DNA from: Prostheceraeus crozeri
Lineage: Eukaryota; Platyhelminthes; Polycladida; Euryleptidae
NCBI GenBank assembly: GCA_907163375.1
Contig: CAJQUW010009231.1
Location: forward strand, 1-64,000
Length of the DNA stretch: 64,000 nt
Direction of reading: 5' to 3'
How positions within the stretch are numbered: the first letter of the stretch is position 1; the number at the start of each line of letters is the position of its first letter. The position numbers and the translations under genes are program-made. Below the pieces are notes generated by a model that was not told the origin of the DNA, did not search any database, and saw nothing but the letters and a program-made list of their open reading frames with translations. Positions 1 to 8,227 of the stretch are shown here, piece by piece.

Positions 1-12
1 AAATTGGTTTAA

Positions 13-152
13 GACGTCACCTTCTACATCCCCTCCCAACTCACTAAGCAAACAAGAGGAAGAACTCGACGTAGATCTACATCACCACTAAAACTAGTAA
101 AAGGAAAACGTAAAACAGCTCCTCCCAAGAAATACATGTTCTCAGACTATTA
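13..152 (+). CDS. 3' end of an unidentified basic protein (partial)
   Basis: An open frame runs from base 13 to the TAA at 150-152 and encodes about 45 residues rich in Arg and Lys, ending in KKYMFSDY. A TAA sits in the same frame at 10-12, so either the gene is frameshifted just upstream or this is not its real frame. The stop lies two bases before the ATG of the next ORF (155), a spacing seen again at other gene junctions in this block. Basic tails are common in capsid or core proteins, but nothing here identifies the protein. It could be the end of a gene lying mostly outside the window. Confidence 0.35.
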
Positions 153-154
153 AT

Positions 155-370
155 ATGAAGCAGATGTGTTGCTTGCCATGTAATGAGCCGCCAGAGGTGA
201 ATGTCGTTGTCACTTGCACTTGCTGCGCCAGCTCTCATAATGAAACCCCTAAGCAATGTGAACACGATCGCAAAACCGCTAAAGCTAAATGCTGCAGTTG
301 TTGTAAATGTAGAAAGGCAAGAAAACAAAAAGATGAGAAGGAGGAAAAAGAGTCAGTCGTCATCGACTGA
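155..370 (+). CDS. small cysteine-rich protein, function unknown
   Basis: This 71-codon ORF begins with ATG two bases after the preceding stop and overlaps the start of the integrase (ATG at 333) in another frame. It has Cys clusters near both ends (CCLPC near residue 5, CTCC near 21, CCSCCKC near 46), then a Lys/Glu-rich tail. Paired cysteines suggest metal binding or disulfides, but the spacing matches no zinc-finger family I can name. Position and overlap fit a compact viral-type gene block. A chance ORF is possible because it is short. Confidence 0.4.
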   Translation: MKQMCCLPCNEPPEVNVVVTCTCCASSHNETPKQCEHDRKTAKAKCCSCCKCRKARKQKDEKEEKESVVID

Positions 371-1419
371 ACGTTTGAAGTCAATCTATTATGATGTAAA
401 CATCCGGCAGGATTTGCATCTATCAAGAAATTATCAAAAGCGAGTGGTCTTCCACAATCACAAGTGAAACGATGGTTAAAGGGTCAGGCTACCTATACAC
501 TCCACAAACAAGCGAAAAAGAAGTACCGCACCCGCCATTATATTGTTCATGACATCGATGAACAGTGGCAAGCAGATTTGTGCGATGTTGCCTCCATTTC
601 AAAACATAACTCGGGCAATAATTTTATTTTAACCGTCATTGATATTTTCTCGCGTTATGCGTGGGCTCAACCTTTAAAAACTAAAGAAGGGAAAGGAGTA
701 GCAAAAGCATTCCAAACAATTTTTCGAGAAGGTCGCATTCCAAAAAGAATTCAGAGTGATCAAGGAAAAGAGTTTGAAAATCAGCATGTGACAAGATTAT
801 TTGAGAGGCATGACATTGAGGTGTTTAGTGTAAAGAGCGCTTATAAAGCTGCACTCGTTGAAACGTTTTAATCGCACATTAAAAAATCGCTTGTGGCGAC
901 ATTTTACTGCCAACTTGACACAAAATTGGACAAAGGTTCTACAAGATACACTCCATGCCTACAATCACTCTATCCATCGTTCTATTGGACTCAGACCAGT
1001 AGATGTAAATGCTGACAATGTAGATAAAGTGCGCGAATCATTCCAACGTAAACGCACTCATGTGAAAAGTGATGTGAAAATTGGCGATAAAGTTCGTATC
1101 TCAAAAGTGAAAAGTGTTTTTGCTAAAGGTACCTCCCGAATTGGACAGAGGAGGTATTTACAGTATCAAGGATTAATCAAAAAGACTCTCCGACCACCTA
1201 CAAGTTGAAAGATTACGATAATGAAGAAATTGAGGTAGCTTTTACCGCGATGAGATTGAGGTAGTCACTGAAAGTGAAACATATTTGGTAGAGAAAATCA
1301 TTCGATGTAAAAAACGGCAAGGTGAAGAATGGTGTCTTGTTAAATGGACTGGTTATCCTTCAAGTATGAACTCTTGGATGCGTCGTGCCGACATCTTTCA
1401 TCTAAGTGATCGACAGTGA
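333..1419 (+). pseudogene. Maverick/Polinton-type retroviral-like integrase with C-terminal chromodomain, frameshifted
   Basis: The integrase would insert the linear element DNA into host chromosomes. The catalytic core shows the DDE pattern: WQAD near base 575, SDQGKEFEN near 755-785, and the Glu codon beside the frameshift at about 857. A chromodomain follows near 1285-1380, with the motif VKWTGYPSS and a final stop at 1417-1419. The coding frame changes four times: near 402 (one base lost), near 859 (one gained), near 1130 (one lost) and near 1235 (one lost). Between these points I see no in-frame stop. The start at 333 is the first ATG in the N-terminal frame. As assembled it cannot make a full integrase, but the pattern also fits base-calling indels in an otherwise intact gene. 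Confidence 0.85.
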
Positions 1420-1460
1420 TTCATGCAAAGTTGTAACTAACAATGTTTAGGGTTTGAGCT

Positions 1461-1916
1461 ATGAATCCAACTGCCTCATTTTTATTCACGACCCTCCTAC
1501 GTAAGTGGTGGAGGACAAATTTACATCGGCGCTCGCCGCCAACGTGGAGGTAGCATACTTGGTGCACTGAAATCTGTTGTAGCACCTCTCATATCCAATG
1601 TCGGTAGATCTTTAAAACGAAATGTTTTAAGTAATGCCGTTGGCTTTGCTGGTGATGTTGCTAGTGATCTTTCCAGAGGTAGAAGTTTTAAGAGCAGTTT
1701 GTTGAATCGTGGGAAGGAACGCGGTTTAAAAACATTGAAGCAGACCTTTGCTGGTGTTACTCAAGGAAAGAAATCACCTAAACGAATGAAAAAGGAAGGA
1801 GGAAACATCGCGGAGCTGGTAAGGTGCGATCTTCAGTCAAAAGGCATTCACGCAAACGTCGCAGAGGCTCTAATCATTCATCAGGCGCTAAACGACGACG
1901 CTGCTATAACTTCTAA
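1461..1916 (+). pseudogene. pX/pVI-like basic core or cement protein, frameshifted
   Basis: After a degenerate N-terminus (ATG at 1461, frame lost within a few codons) the frame is open from about 1471. It shows a Gly-rich segment followed by ARRQRGGS, then Ala/Leu helices and Arg/Lys-rich stretches. This organisation is typical of the short adenovirus pX/pVI-like proteins found beside Polinton capsid genes. A second frame change lies in the purine run near 1795-1805. The frame beyond it encodes an Arg/Lys-rich tail ending in RRRCYNF with TAA at 1914-1916, two bases before the capsid ATG at 1919. Such proteins are thought to bind DNA or the inner capsid surface; that role is inferred from family resemblance. 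Confidence 0.55.
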
Positions 1917-1918
1917 TC

Positions 1919-3196
1919 ATGGAGTGTAAAACTTCCGGTTTTTGTTTATTCGATCAACAAGCCATACAGACAGATATTCTTAGTTCAAGTATTGTAGATT
2001 ATCATCCTCGAACAGCTGAGAATGCTGGCCCCATTGAATTTGTTATTCCTGGTGGTAGTGATGACTACATAGATTTGAGTTATGCGATGCTTGATTTGAG
2101 GTTTAGAATTCAGCAAGCAGATGGAACTGCTATTGACGATACACATAAAGTTGGACTGAACAATTTACCATTGACTACATTACTTCGTGATGTTTCTCTA
2201 ACGATTGGAGAGCAGCAGGTGGAAGGTGTTCAAAGCGATTATCCCTATAAATCATATTTCAATCATGTATCACAGTTTCATCCAGCAGCACAAAAAAGTC
2301 ATATGGAAGCCATGGGATGGTACAGAGATGAAGCAGGAAAATTTGATGTTGAAACAAACAGTGGCTTTGTAAAGCGATCTGCTATGATTAAAGATAGTAG
2401 AGTATGTCAGCTATATGGTCCGCTGAATTTAGACTTCTTTAGACAGTCAAAGTTTTTACTGTGTAATACCAGCATGCGACTCAAGCTGACATTGAATAAG
2501 CCTGAATTTGCGCTAAATGCATTTGCTAAAGTTGACAATTTTAGAATTCATGTGGAAGATATTGCACTTTACATTCGTCGAGTAGTACCGAATCCAAGTG
2601 TCATTAGAGGGCATGCTGAAGGCCTTAACCGCCAAAATGCCATTTACCCCGTTCAGCATACAAAGCTTCTCACCTTTACAATTCCGAAAGATCAAAAGAG
2701 TTTCATGAAAGATGGCCTCTTTCCATCGGAAGCACCGAAGCTCCTCATGGTGGCAATGGTTGAAAATGATGCATTTAATGGTAATATAAAGAAGAATCCT
2801 TTCAATTTTAAACACAATCAGTTAAGTGAAATTGCTTTACGTGTAAATGGTGTGAGTCATCCTGGTCCACCCTACAAACCAGATTTTGCTTCGGATCAAT
2901 TTATGCGCAGTTATGTTGATTTTATGGATGTTTTTGGCTTTTACAATACGGATGACACCAACGGACTGACTATGAAAGAGTTTAAGAGTGGATATACTAT
3001 TTATGCATTTGATTTGACTGCTGACAGCGATATTAGTGCACCCTATCGTCAAGCGAACGTGCCTCATAATATTCGTTTGGATTTGACGTTCAAAAGAACA
3101 CTACCTGAGACGATCAATGTATTAATTTATGCAGTCTTCGATTCAAATATTGAAATTACAAAGTATCGTGACGTGATTCTTCAGTATAATCGTTAA
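1919..3196 (+). CDS. Polinton major capsid protein (double jelly-roll, F54H12.2-like family)
   Basis: This intact 425-residue protein starts at an ATG in good context (atcATGG). It resembles the widespread invertebrate 'F54H12.2-like' proteins of Polintons, regarded as the major capsid protein of the double jelly-roll (hexon) class. Visible are alternating beta-rich segments in two halves, including an N-terminal EFVIPGGSDDYIDLS stretch, a middle RLKLTLN strand, and a C-terminal RLDLTFKRTLP strand before the closing strands. It is the longest undamaged plus-strand gene in this block. Its TAA overlaps the ATG of the protease gene (TAATG), which suggests the two are translated from one transcript. 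A penton-type role is the alternative, but its length and central position favour the major capsid protein. Confidence 0.75.
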   Translation: MECKTSGFCLFDQQAIQTDILSSSIVDYHPRTAENAGPIEFVIPGGSDDYIDLSYAMLDLRFRIQQADGTAIDDTHKVGLNNLPLTTLLRDVSLTIGEQQVEGVQSDYPYKSYFNHVSQFHPAAQKSHMEAMGWYRDEAGKFDVETNSGFVKRSAMIKDSRVCQLYGPLNLDFFRQSKFLLCNTSMRLKLTLNKPEFALNAFAKVDNFRIHVEDIALYIRRVVPNPSVIRGHAEGLNRQNAIYPVQHTKLLTFTIPKDQKSFMKDGLFPSEAPKLLMVAMVENDAFNGNIKKNPFNFKHNQLSEIALRVNGVSHPGPPYKPDFASDQFMRSYVDFMDVFGFYNTDDTNGLTMKEFKSGYTIYAFDLTADSDISAPYRQANVPHNIRLDLTFKRTLPETINVLIYAVFDSNIEITKYRDVILQYNR

Positions 3197-3657
3197 TGAG
3201 TTGGCTGACTGCTGACGATATTAAGACTAAAGTGCAGCGTAATGCAGACGAAGCGACGTTGAAAGCTTTCGATAATGTCTATTCACTCGATACCTTACCA
3301 CCTGCAGTAAATCACTATCCCATCTTTATTGTGCTAAACACTCATTCACAGAATTTAGGCGGTGAGCATTGGAAAGCGATCTTTATTGGAGAAGACCGAC
3401 GTGGTGAACTATTTGACTCTCTTGCTCAACCTCCAAATATACCAACACAGCAGTGGTTGAGAAAACATACGCGTCAATATCAGCGAAATGAACGCATACT
3501 ACAACATCCACTTTCATCAACGTGTGGTGCTTTTGTACTGTACTTCATCTTAAGACGTTTACATGTATCTCGATTTGCATCTGTTATTCAAAACTTTTCA
3601 TGTAATCCATCCTCTAATGAAAAAATGATTTGTAAGTTCTATCATGATTTGAAATAA
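3196..3657 (+). CDS. adenain-like cysteine protease (capsid maturation protease)
   Basis: This 153-residue protein matches the adenovirus-type (C5/Ulp1-like) cysteine proteases of Polintons. The catalytic set is readable: His58 in GEHWK, Asp74 in LFDSL, Gln103 in LQHP and Cys110 in STCGAF. The Gln-to-Cys spacing of seven matches adenain. Family members cleave capsid precursors during virion maturation, and the gene lies directly behind the capsid gene, sharing one base with it. It is intact. A TAA ends it 26 bases before the convergent minus-strand TBP-like gene. Confidence 0.85.
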   Translation: MSWLTADDIKTKVQRNADEATLKAFDNVYSLDTLPPAVNHYPIFIVLNTHSQNLGGEHWKAIFIGEDRRGELFDSLAQPPNIPTQQWLRKHTRQYQRNERILQHPLSSTCGAFVLYFILRRLHVSRFASVIQNFSCNPSSNEKMICKFYHDLK

Positions 3658-3683
3658 AAACATCATGTTGGAAAAATTGTTTT

Positions 3684-4229
3684 TTATTTTACAATCCGCT
3701 GGGTACGTACATACTCAATGAGATAGTCTAGGATCATATTTGCTTGTACATGAGATTTTAGTCCAGTAATGATCACTTTACTATTATGAAAGATTGCCAC
3801 ATGCACAGGTAACCAACAACTAATGAGAGCTGCAGGAAAAAGTTCGGGTTCATAACACAAACTGTAACTGCTGGTACGAATCTTCAAAAATGATAGACTG
3901 TCACTCAATTGAGTAGAGATCACCATATTGTCCACAGTCAGATTCGACATCACACACCTCTCCCTCTTCCATATCCGACGTAGTAGTCTTTGTAGCTCTA
4001 AGCGCATTGACTGCGCCGATGAATGAGAAAGGGCGCCGAGAATCTGTACAGTCCCATTTGGGAAGAGTTGAAGATTCCGTGAATTGTTCATCTTCACCAC
4101 TAACATTTGAGGACGACCCGGGTAATACTTGCTGTTTGGAAGCTGTTGGTGTAATGTTGTGAGATCGATTTTGGTGTAGAGTCTGAAGCGACGGAGAATG
4201 TTGACGATGGTGTAGCGATGGCGCTTCAT
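3684..4229 (-). CDS. TATA-binding-protein-like protein (TBP core only)
   Basis: Starting at the ATG at 4229 the product is 181 residues, about the length of a TBP core, with both TBP repeats. Repeat 1 has Asn10, the KIDLTTL segment, a K-YYPGRP turn and LQLFPNGT. Repeat 2 has DNMV (Asn101), SYSLCYEPELFP, VAIFHNSKVIITG and a final helix. Three of the four DNA-kinking Phe positions of TBP appear kept (Phe56, Phe131, Phe148); the first-repeat one is Pro40. The two minor-groove Asn positions are kept. It should bind TATA-like DNA and recruit TFIIB-type factors; this is inferred from the fold. The same frame is open upstream to 4550, but that part encodes the neighbour's N-terminus. It sits on the minus strand between the protease and the small paralogues. 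Confidence 0.8.
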   Translation of the reverse strand: MKRHRYTIVNILRRFRLYTKIDLTTLHQQLPNSKYYPGRPQMLVVKMNNSRNLQLFPNGTVQILGALSHSSAQSMRLELQRLLRRIWKRERCVMSNLTVDNMVISTQLSDSLSFLKIRTSSYSLCYEPELFPAALISCWLPVHVAIFHNSKVIITGLKSHVQANMILDYLIEYVRTQRIVK

Positions 4230-4550
4230 GATGAAAGAATGAGTAAATTGAGCGATGTACCTTCCTTTTATACTTTTCCCAACTACCTTGATGAAATGTG
4301 AAGTTAGTATGAAGTTGGGAATGATAGAGTTGAATTCGCCGATTGTTGACGCGCAACCAGATGCGATTCCAATACGTGAATGTCTTTTCATATAGAAGTA
4401 TTTTAAATCCTTCATGATATGATGTAGAGATTGAAAATGGCGATAAGATAAAGCAAACTCTCTTCTCACATTTCCAGTTGAATCTTTGAAATAGACGTTT
4501 CGATCATGATCCGTTTCAATACGTTGTAGGGAATCTAATTTCCAACTCAT
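3901..4550 (-). pseudogene. small paralogous protein, copy 1, frameshifted and overlapping the TBP-like gene
   Basis: The N-terminus (ATG at 4550) is a clear paralogue of the next gene: SWKLDSLQ against TWILDSLQ, then a shared pattern ending in IMxDLxYF. At about 4385 the homology moves to another frame (RIQLYHSQ, then WEKYKRKVHRSI) that stays open to a stop near 3901. The conserved part ends near 4230, where the TBP-like gene starts in a different frame. The remaining 100 or so codons run antiphase through the TBP-like gene and encode a Ser/Thr-rich, then acidic tail ending GDLYSIE. That tail may be a true overlapping reading frame or chance. The function is unknown. One single-base indel splits the gene. 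Confidence 0.5.
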
Positions 4551-4572
4551 GGTGCGTGATAGTCATGTCTGA

Positions 4573-4929
4573 TTAAGATTTGCATAGTAGGGCGATGAAC
4601 TCACGACGAATAAATGTCATGATGGAGCGATGTATGTATCTTCTATACTTCTCCCAATTGTATTTGCGAAATGAGAAACAGTTTGCGGAATGAGAATGGT
4701 AGATTTGAATTTCATTTCTGTAATGTTGAAGCCAAACTTGATCACCCAGGGAGATGAATCTTAATGTTTCAAAATATTCCAAATCCCTCATGATATCATT
4801 GAGGTTGACAAATTGTCGCCATGTTAATGTAATTCCTCTTGATGTATGACCATGAGAATTTTTGAAATGTACGTTTCCATCACGATCAACTCTGATATAT
4901 TGTAGAGAGTCCAAAATCCAAGTCTTCAT
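4573..4929 (-). CDS. small paralogous protein, copy 2
   Basis: An intact 118-residue product from the ATG at 4929 (MKTWILDSLQ), chosen because it aligns with the start of copy 1. It is rich in aromatic and basic residues, with RQFVNLNDIM and WEKYRRYIHRSI shared with copy 1. No signal peptide, membrane segment or known domain is visible. The ATG lies 35 bases from the ATG of the divergent 466-residue gene (4965), so the two must share a very short control region. Tandem duplication of this gene beside the TBP-like gene suggests a related role, which is inference. Confidence 0.6.
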   Translation of the reverse strand: MKTWILDSLQYIRVDRDGNVHFKNSHGHTSRGITLTWRQFVNLNDIMRDLEYFETLRFISLGDQVWLQHYRNEIQIYHSHSANCFSFRKYNWEKYRRYIHRSIMTFIRREFIALLCKS

Positions 4930-4964
4930 GATGTTATGCAAAGTTGCAGATTAGCAATATAAAA

Positions 4965-6362
4965 ATGTCGTTTTATCATATTTTGCTTAGCAATGCGGCT
5001 ACAAAGAGATTTACTAGTAATCGAGCCGCACTCTTTTCTACTCCCATTGATCATGCACAACAGCTAAATGGGAATTGGGAAGTGGGTGTCACTCAACTTG
5101 TTTATAGCAACTGTGTCTATACTTTTGATCATGAGGTGATGACTATTAATATGAGACGTACAGCTGCTTACCAATGTGAAAAGGGCTGCCGAGTATACAT
5201 TCCACAGTGGCCAAAGAAAGATCTCTTATCATGTAAAAAGTTTATATATGATTTCTTGAATAAAGCGTGTAAACATATTGCCCAATTTACTCCACACAAT
5301 GATGATTATACTTATATACATCATGTAGTTGAGAAAGATTGGATTGTTGGTTTAAGTCCAAGTTTAAGAAATGATTTAGGTTACCTCGCTAGCGCCTTGA
5401 CAAGCTATGATAATTTTAACGTTAATTACCACATAAGTGCTCATAAACAGTTAATATATCGAGAGGAAGCTTATTATGTAGATCTTATTCCAAAAAATGA
5501 GAAGACGTTGGTGAAGAAGATTGTGATTAATCCAAGAAAGACAAACATGACTCCTGAAACATTATTGAAGAAATTTAATTATCTCCTTCGAGTTGATGGT
5601 AAACAAGTGGCAACATTGACTTATATTAAATCATCTAATCATATTGCAATAAGTAAATTAAATGATGATGATCTAGTATTAATTTGTTCAAAAGATTTTC
5701 ATCAGTTCTTGCGACATCATTCTGCAGCTGTTCATGGAAAATTTAATATGCAACATTTACCATGTGAAAGGTCAAATCAATTTGATACAGAATGGAGCGT
5801 ATCTTTATACAGAAAGTGTGTAGAGCCTTTCGGTGGTATCTTACATGAAACAAGAGTGCTGATGCCTCGCATCATTACTTCAGTTAAATTGGTTGTAGAT
5901 TATTTAAATGAAGTGATTAATGACCAACATATTTCATTTTCTGAAAAAGAAGGTACTTTGTCTCTCACTATAAGTGGAAAAGGTATTGAACTAATTATGG
6001 ATAAAACTCTAATGGACATTTTGGGTTTTGACCAAAATATCTTTAAAAGTGGTACTGTAACCAAAGCTAGCGCAGACATGTCGCTATCGCGTCGTATTAA
6101 CTATTTTCAGATATATTCCAATATTGGTGAAGATGTACGTGTGGGAGATGTTGAAGCTCCATTGCTAGCAATGATACCATACCAGCCAAAGAGCTGCAGT
6201 ATTTTATCTGAGCATACTTTCAAGAAAGTGCATTATACAAAGCTGAAATCAAACTACATCCCACAAATTGATATTGCCATTTATGACGATGCTGGTGCGT
6301 TGATTCCTTTTCATAAAGATGCTGTGACAAGTATCACACTCCATTTCCGAATGAAGAGTTAA
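4965..6362 (+). CDS. Polinton 'WEVG' structural protein, copy 1 (candidate minor capsid/penton-class)
   Basis: A 466-residue intact product starting at ATG 4965 (MSFYHILLSNAAT), preferred over the upstream frame because it aligns with the SFxxxLPSNA start of its paralogue. The N-terminal motif (xLxSNA..., then NWEVGVTQLVY) belongs to a conserved protein of invertebrate Polintons that I recognise by pattern. A virion (minor capsid or penton-like) role is usual for that gene slot, but I cannot confirm a jelly-roll by eye. About 40 bases separate its stop from the start of copy 2. No frame damage is seen. Confidence 0.6.
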   Translation: MSFYHILLSNAATKRFTSNRAALFSTPIDHAQQLNGNWEVGVTQLVYSNCVYTFDHEVMTINMRRTAAYQCEKGCRVYIPQWPKKDLLSCKKFIYDFLNKACKHIAQFTPHNDDYTYIHHVVEKDWIVGLSPSLRNDLGYLASALTSYDNFNVNYHISAHKQLIYREEAYYVDLIPKNEKTLVKKIVINPRKTNMTPETLLKKFNYLLRVDGKQVATLTYIKSSNHIAISKLNDDDLVLICSKDFHQFLRHHSAAVHGKFNMQHLPCERSNQFDTEWSVSLYRKCVEPFGGILHETRVLMPRIITSVKLVVDYLNEVINDQHISFSEKEGTLSLTISGKGIELIMDKTLMDILGFDQNIFKSGTVTKASADMSLSRRINYFQIYSNIGEDVRVGDVEAPLLAMIPYQPKSCSILSEHTFKKVHYTKLKSNYIPQIDIAIYDDAGALIPFHKDAVTSITLHFRMKS

Positions 6363-6401
6363 TGCAAACGTATGCTAATATATTTTTCCAATGTGAATAA
6401 T

Positions 6402-7922
6402 ATGGAAAGTGAAAATAAGGACTCGTTTCTAATCTACTTGCCCAGTAATGCTTCTATGAATAAATTTCCCAAAAATAAACCATCAGACTATCGAGTAGAA
6501 TTAAATCGCCCACTGCATTTAGAAGGTGAATGGGAGGTTGGCGTTTCTAGTATTTGCTATGATAGCAATATTCAGAATGTGAATGATTTGGAAGAAATGA
6601 TATTGACTCCTCGCACCCATGATGGAATAACGATGAATAATGCATTTCAGTTCCCATACAATTTAACATCAGATGGAAAGTGGAACTATGAATGGATTCA
6701 GATAAAATCAGATTCTTATGAGCCATTTGGGAATGAGAAAATTATTAAGGCATTCAACAGTGGTAATACTTCCATCATGAAGAATAAAAATCAGAAAGCT
6801 TATGAGTTTACTATCTATCATTGGAGTGGGAGACAGTTCCTCCGCTTTCATTCTTTTACTAAAGGTCTTACGCTGAGGTTGGATAGTGAATTCTATCCGC
6901 ATCTCGGTTTTGGTCATGGACTACATCTAACGTCAATTGCTACTGCAAATGTTAGAAAAGTTTATTCAAATCGAATCAACAAATTTCATTATAGATTTAA
7001 AATATTTGATGAAGATGTTGTAGAATGCGAAGAACGCATCATTTTGAAAAAGCGTGGTGTTCAACCTTTATCACTTATTGAGTTAGTAAAACGATGGAAT
7101 GAGACTGTGGGTAAGAAGTATGGAGAGAAAATTATGGCGGACAAAAATAAGTTGGTTATTCAGAAATATAATGACAAACTTACAGTTTATTTCTCTCCAA
7201 CCTTGCGTCATTTTGTAAGACATTATACACCTATTATTGGAAGCGGTGTGGTATATGCTTCTCATGAATATCACACTAAAGCTGATTCAGTTAATGATGA
7301 ATGGTGGGTGGACATCTATGGCGATCGCATCAAGAAAATTTACCAGTCTTATGAAGAATCTAAAGTTGCTATCAATATAATGCCGCGTCTATATCATACA
7401 GTTGAAAGCTTCATTCATGTAGTAAATCCTTATATACAACAGAAGTTGAAGCATGTGATGAAAAGTAAATATGATGTAAAGACACACCACATTTCGTTTT
7501 CAATTGAAAATCAACGCGTTGTTCTGAGACTGGGTGATGACATTCAATGTCAATTGAGTAAAAATTTGAAAAAACTCTTTGGTTTTTCAATGCTACAAAC
7601 TGTGTTTGCTGCTGCGCATACGATTGGTATAGAAACACCAATGACACTTGATAAACATGAACAGCACCTTTACATTCAAAGTGATTTGATTCTACCTATT
7701 TCTGTTGGTGAGAAAAAAGAATACATTTTACGTGATTTCATTCATGATAAAGACGCTTCATATGGAATAGTCGAGAAGATGTTTGAATCTATTTTCTATC
7801 ATCCCGTCGTCAAACAAACTATACCCTCTATTGCTATCAAAATTACCAATGGTTTACAAGAGTGCATCCATGTGAAAGATACTAAATCCCTCATAACGTT
7901 AGTGTTTCGGAAAACAAAGTGA
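6402..7922 (+). CDS. Polinton 'WEVG' structural protein, copy 2 (candidate minor capsid/penton-class)
   Basis: A 507-residue product from the ATG at 6402 (MESENKDSF); an upstream in-frame ATG at 6372 would give 516. It has the family N-terminus LPSNASMNKFPKNKPS followed by EWEVGVSSICY. It is a diverged paralogue of the preceding gene with the same layout: N-terminal WEVG block, a middle RHxTPI / RHHSAA segment and a C-terminal 'LLxxxFGF' like region (LKKLFGFS here, LMDILGFD in copy 1). Both copies are intact, suggesting both are used, perhaps as two capsid vertex or minor components. The role is inferred. Confidence 0.6.
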   Translation: MESENKDSFLIYLPSNASMNKFPKNKPSDYRVELNRPLHLEGEWEVGVSSICYDSNIQNVNDLEEMILTPRTHDGITMNNAFQFPYNLTSDGKWNYEWIQIKSDSYEPFGNEKIIKAFNSGNTSIMKNKNQKAYEFTIYHWSGRQFLRFHSFTKGLTLRLDSEFYPHLGFGHGLHLTSIATANVRKVYSNRINKFHYRFKIFDEDVVECEERIILKKRGVQPLSLIELVKRWNETVGKKYGEKIMADKNKLVIQKYNDKLTVYFSPTLRHFVRHYTPIIGSGVVYASHEYHTKADSVNDEWWVDIYGDRIKKIYQSYEESKVAINIMPRLYHTVESFIHVVNPYIQQKLKHVMKSKYDVKTHHISFSIENQRVVLRLGDDIQCQLSKNLKKLFGFSMLQTVFAAAHTIGIETPMTLDKHEQHLYIQSDLILPISVGEKKEYILRDFIHDKDASYGIVEKMFESIFYHPVVKQTIPSIAIKITNGLQECIHVKDTKSLITLVFRKTK

Positions 7923-8227
7923 AGTCATTATACAACATTTATTGAAATATGTACATGAATGTGAAGGAATAGACTTTATACAACATCCACTGAAAATATA
8001 TACATGAGCGCACTTCAATAAACATTGTTATATACAAAAAGTCTTTTTACTTCGTGAAGGGTGGAAATATACAGGGATAGGAAAAATGTCTTTCAGTGGA
8101 AAAGTCATCACATGGGGAATGTACAGATGTGGACACATATTCACAAGGAAAAAACAATCTCATGCGATACATAAAACAACAATGTTTATCTACAGAAATC
8201 AACATCAAAATACTAAGTTAAGGATGA
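7923..8227. other. convergent 3' region with two degenerate 45-50 bp repeats
   Basis: This gap separates the plus-strand structural genes from the minus-strand polymerase. It holds two similar units beginning TTATACAACAT (near 7930 and 7978). AATAAA near 8018 could serve the plus-strand gene, and TTTATT near 7938 (AATAAA on the minus strand) the polymerase transcript. No open reading frame is convincing here. Confidence 0.45.

Noticed and set aside
859..859. Programmed frameshift in the integrase
   Set aside because: No slippery heptamer or downstream structure is apparent, and three further frame changes occur in the same gene.
3684..4550. The 288-codon ORF as one fusion protein
   Set aside because: Residues between about 4385 and 4230 in that frame do not match the paralogue, which continues in another frame, and the TBP core starts at its own ATG at 4229.
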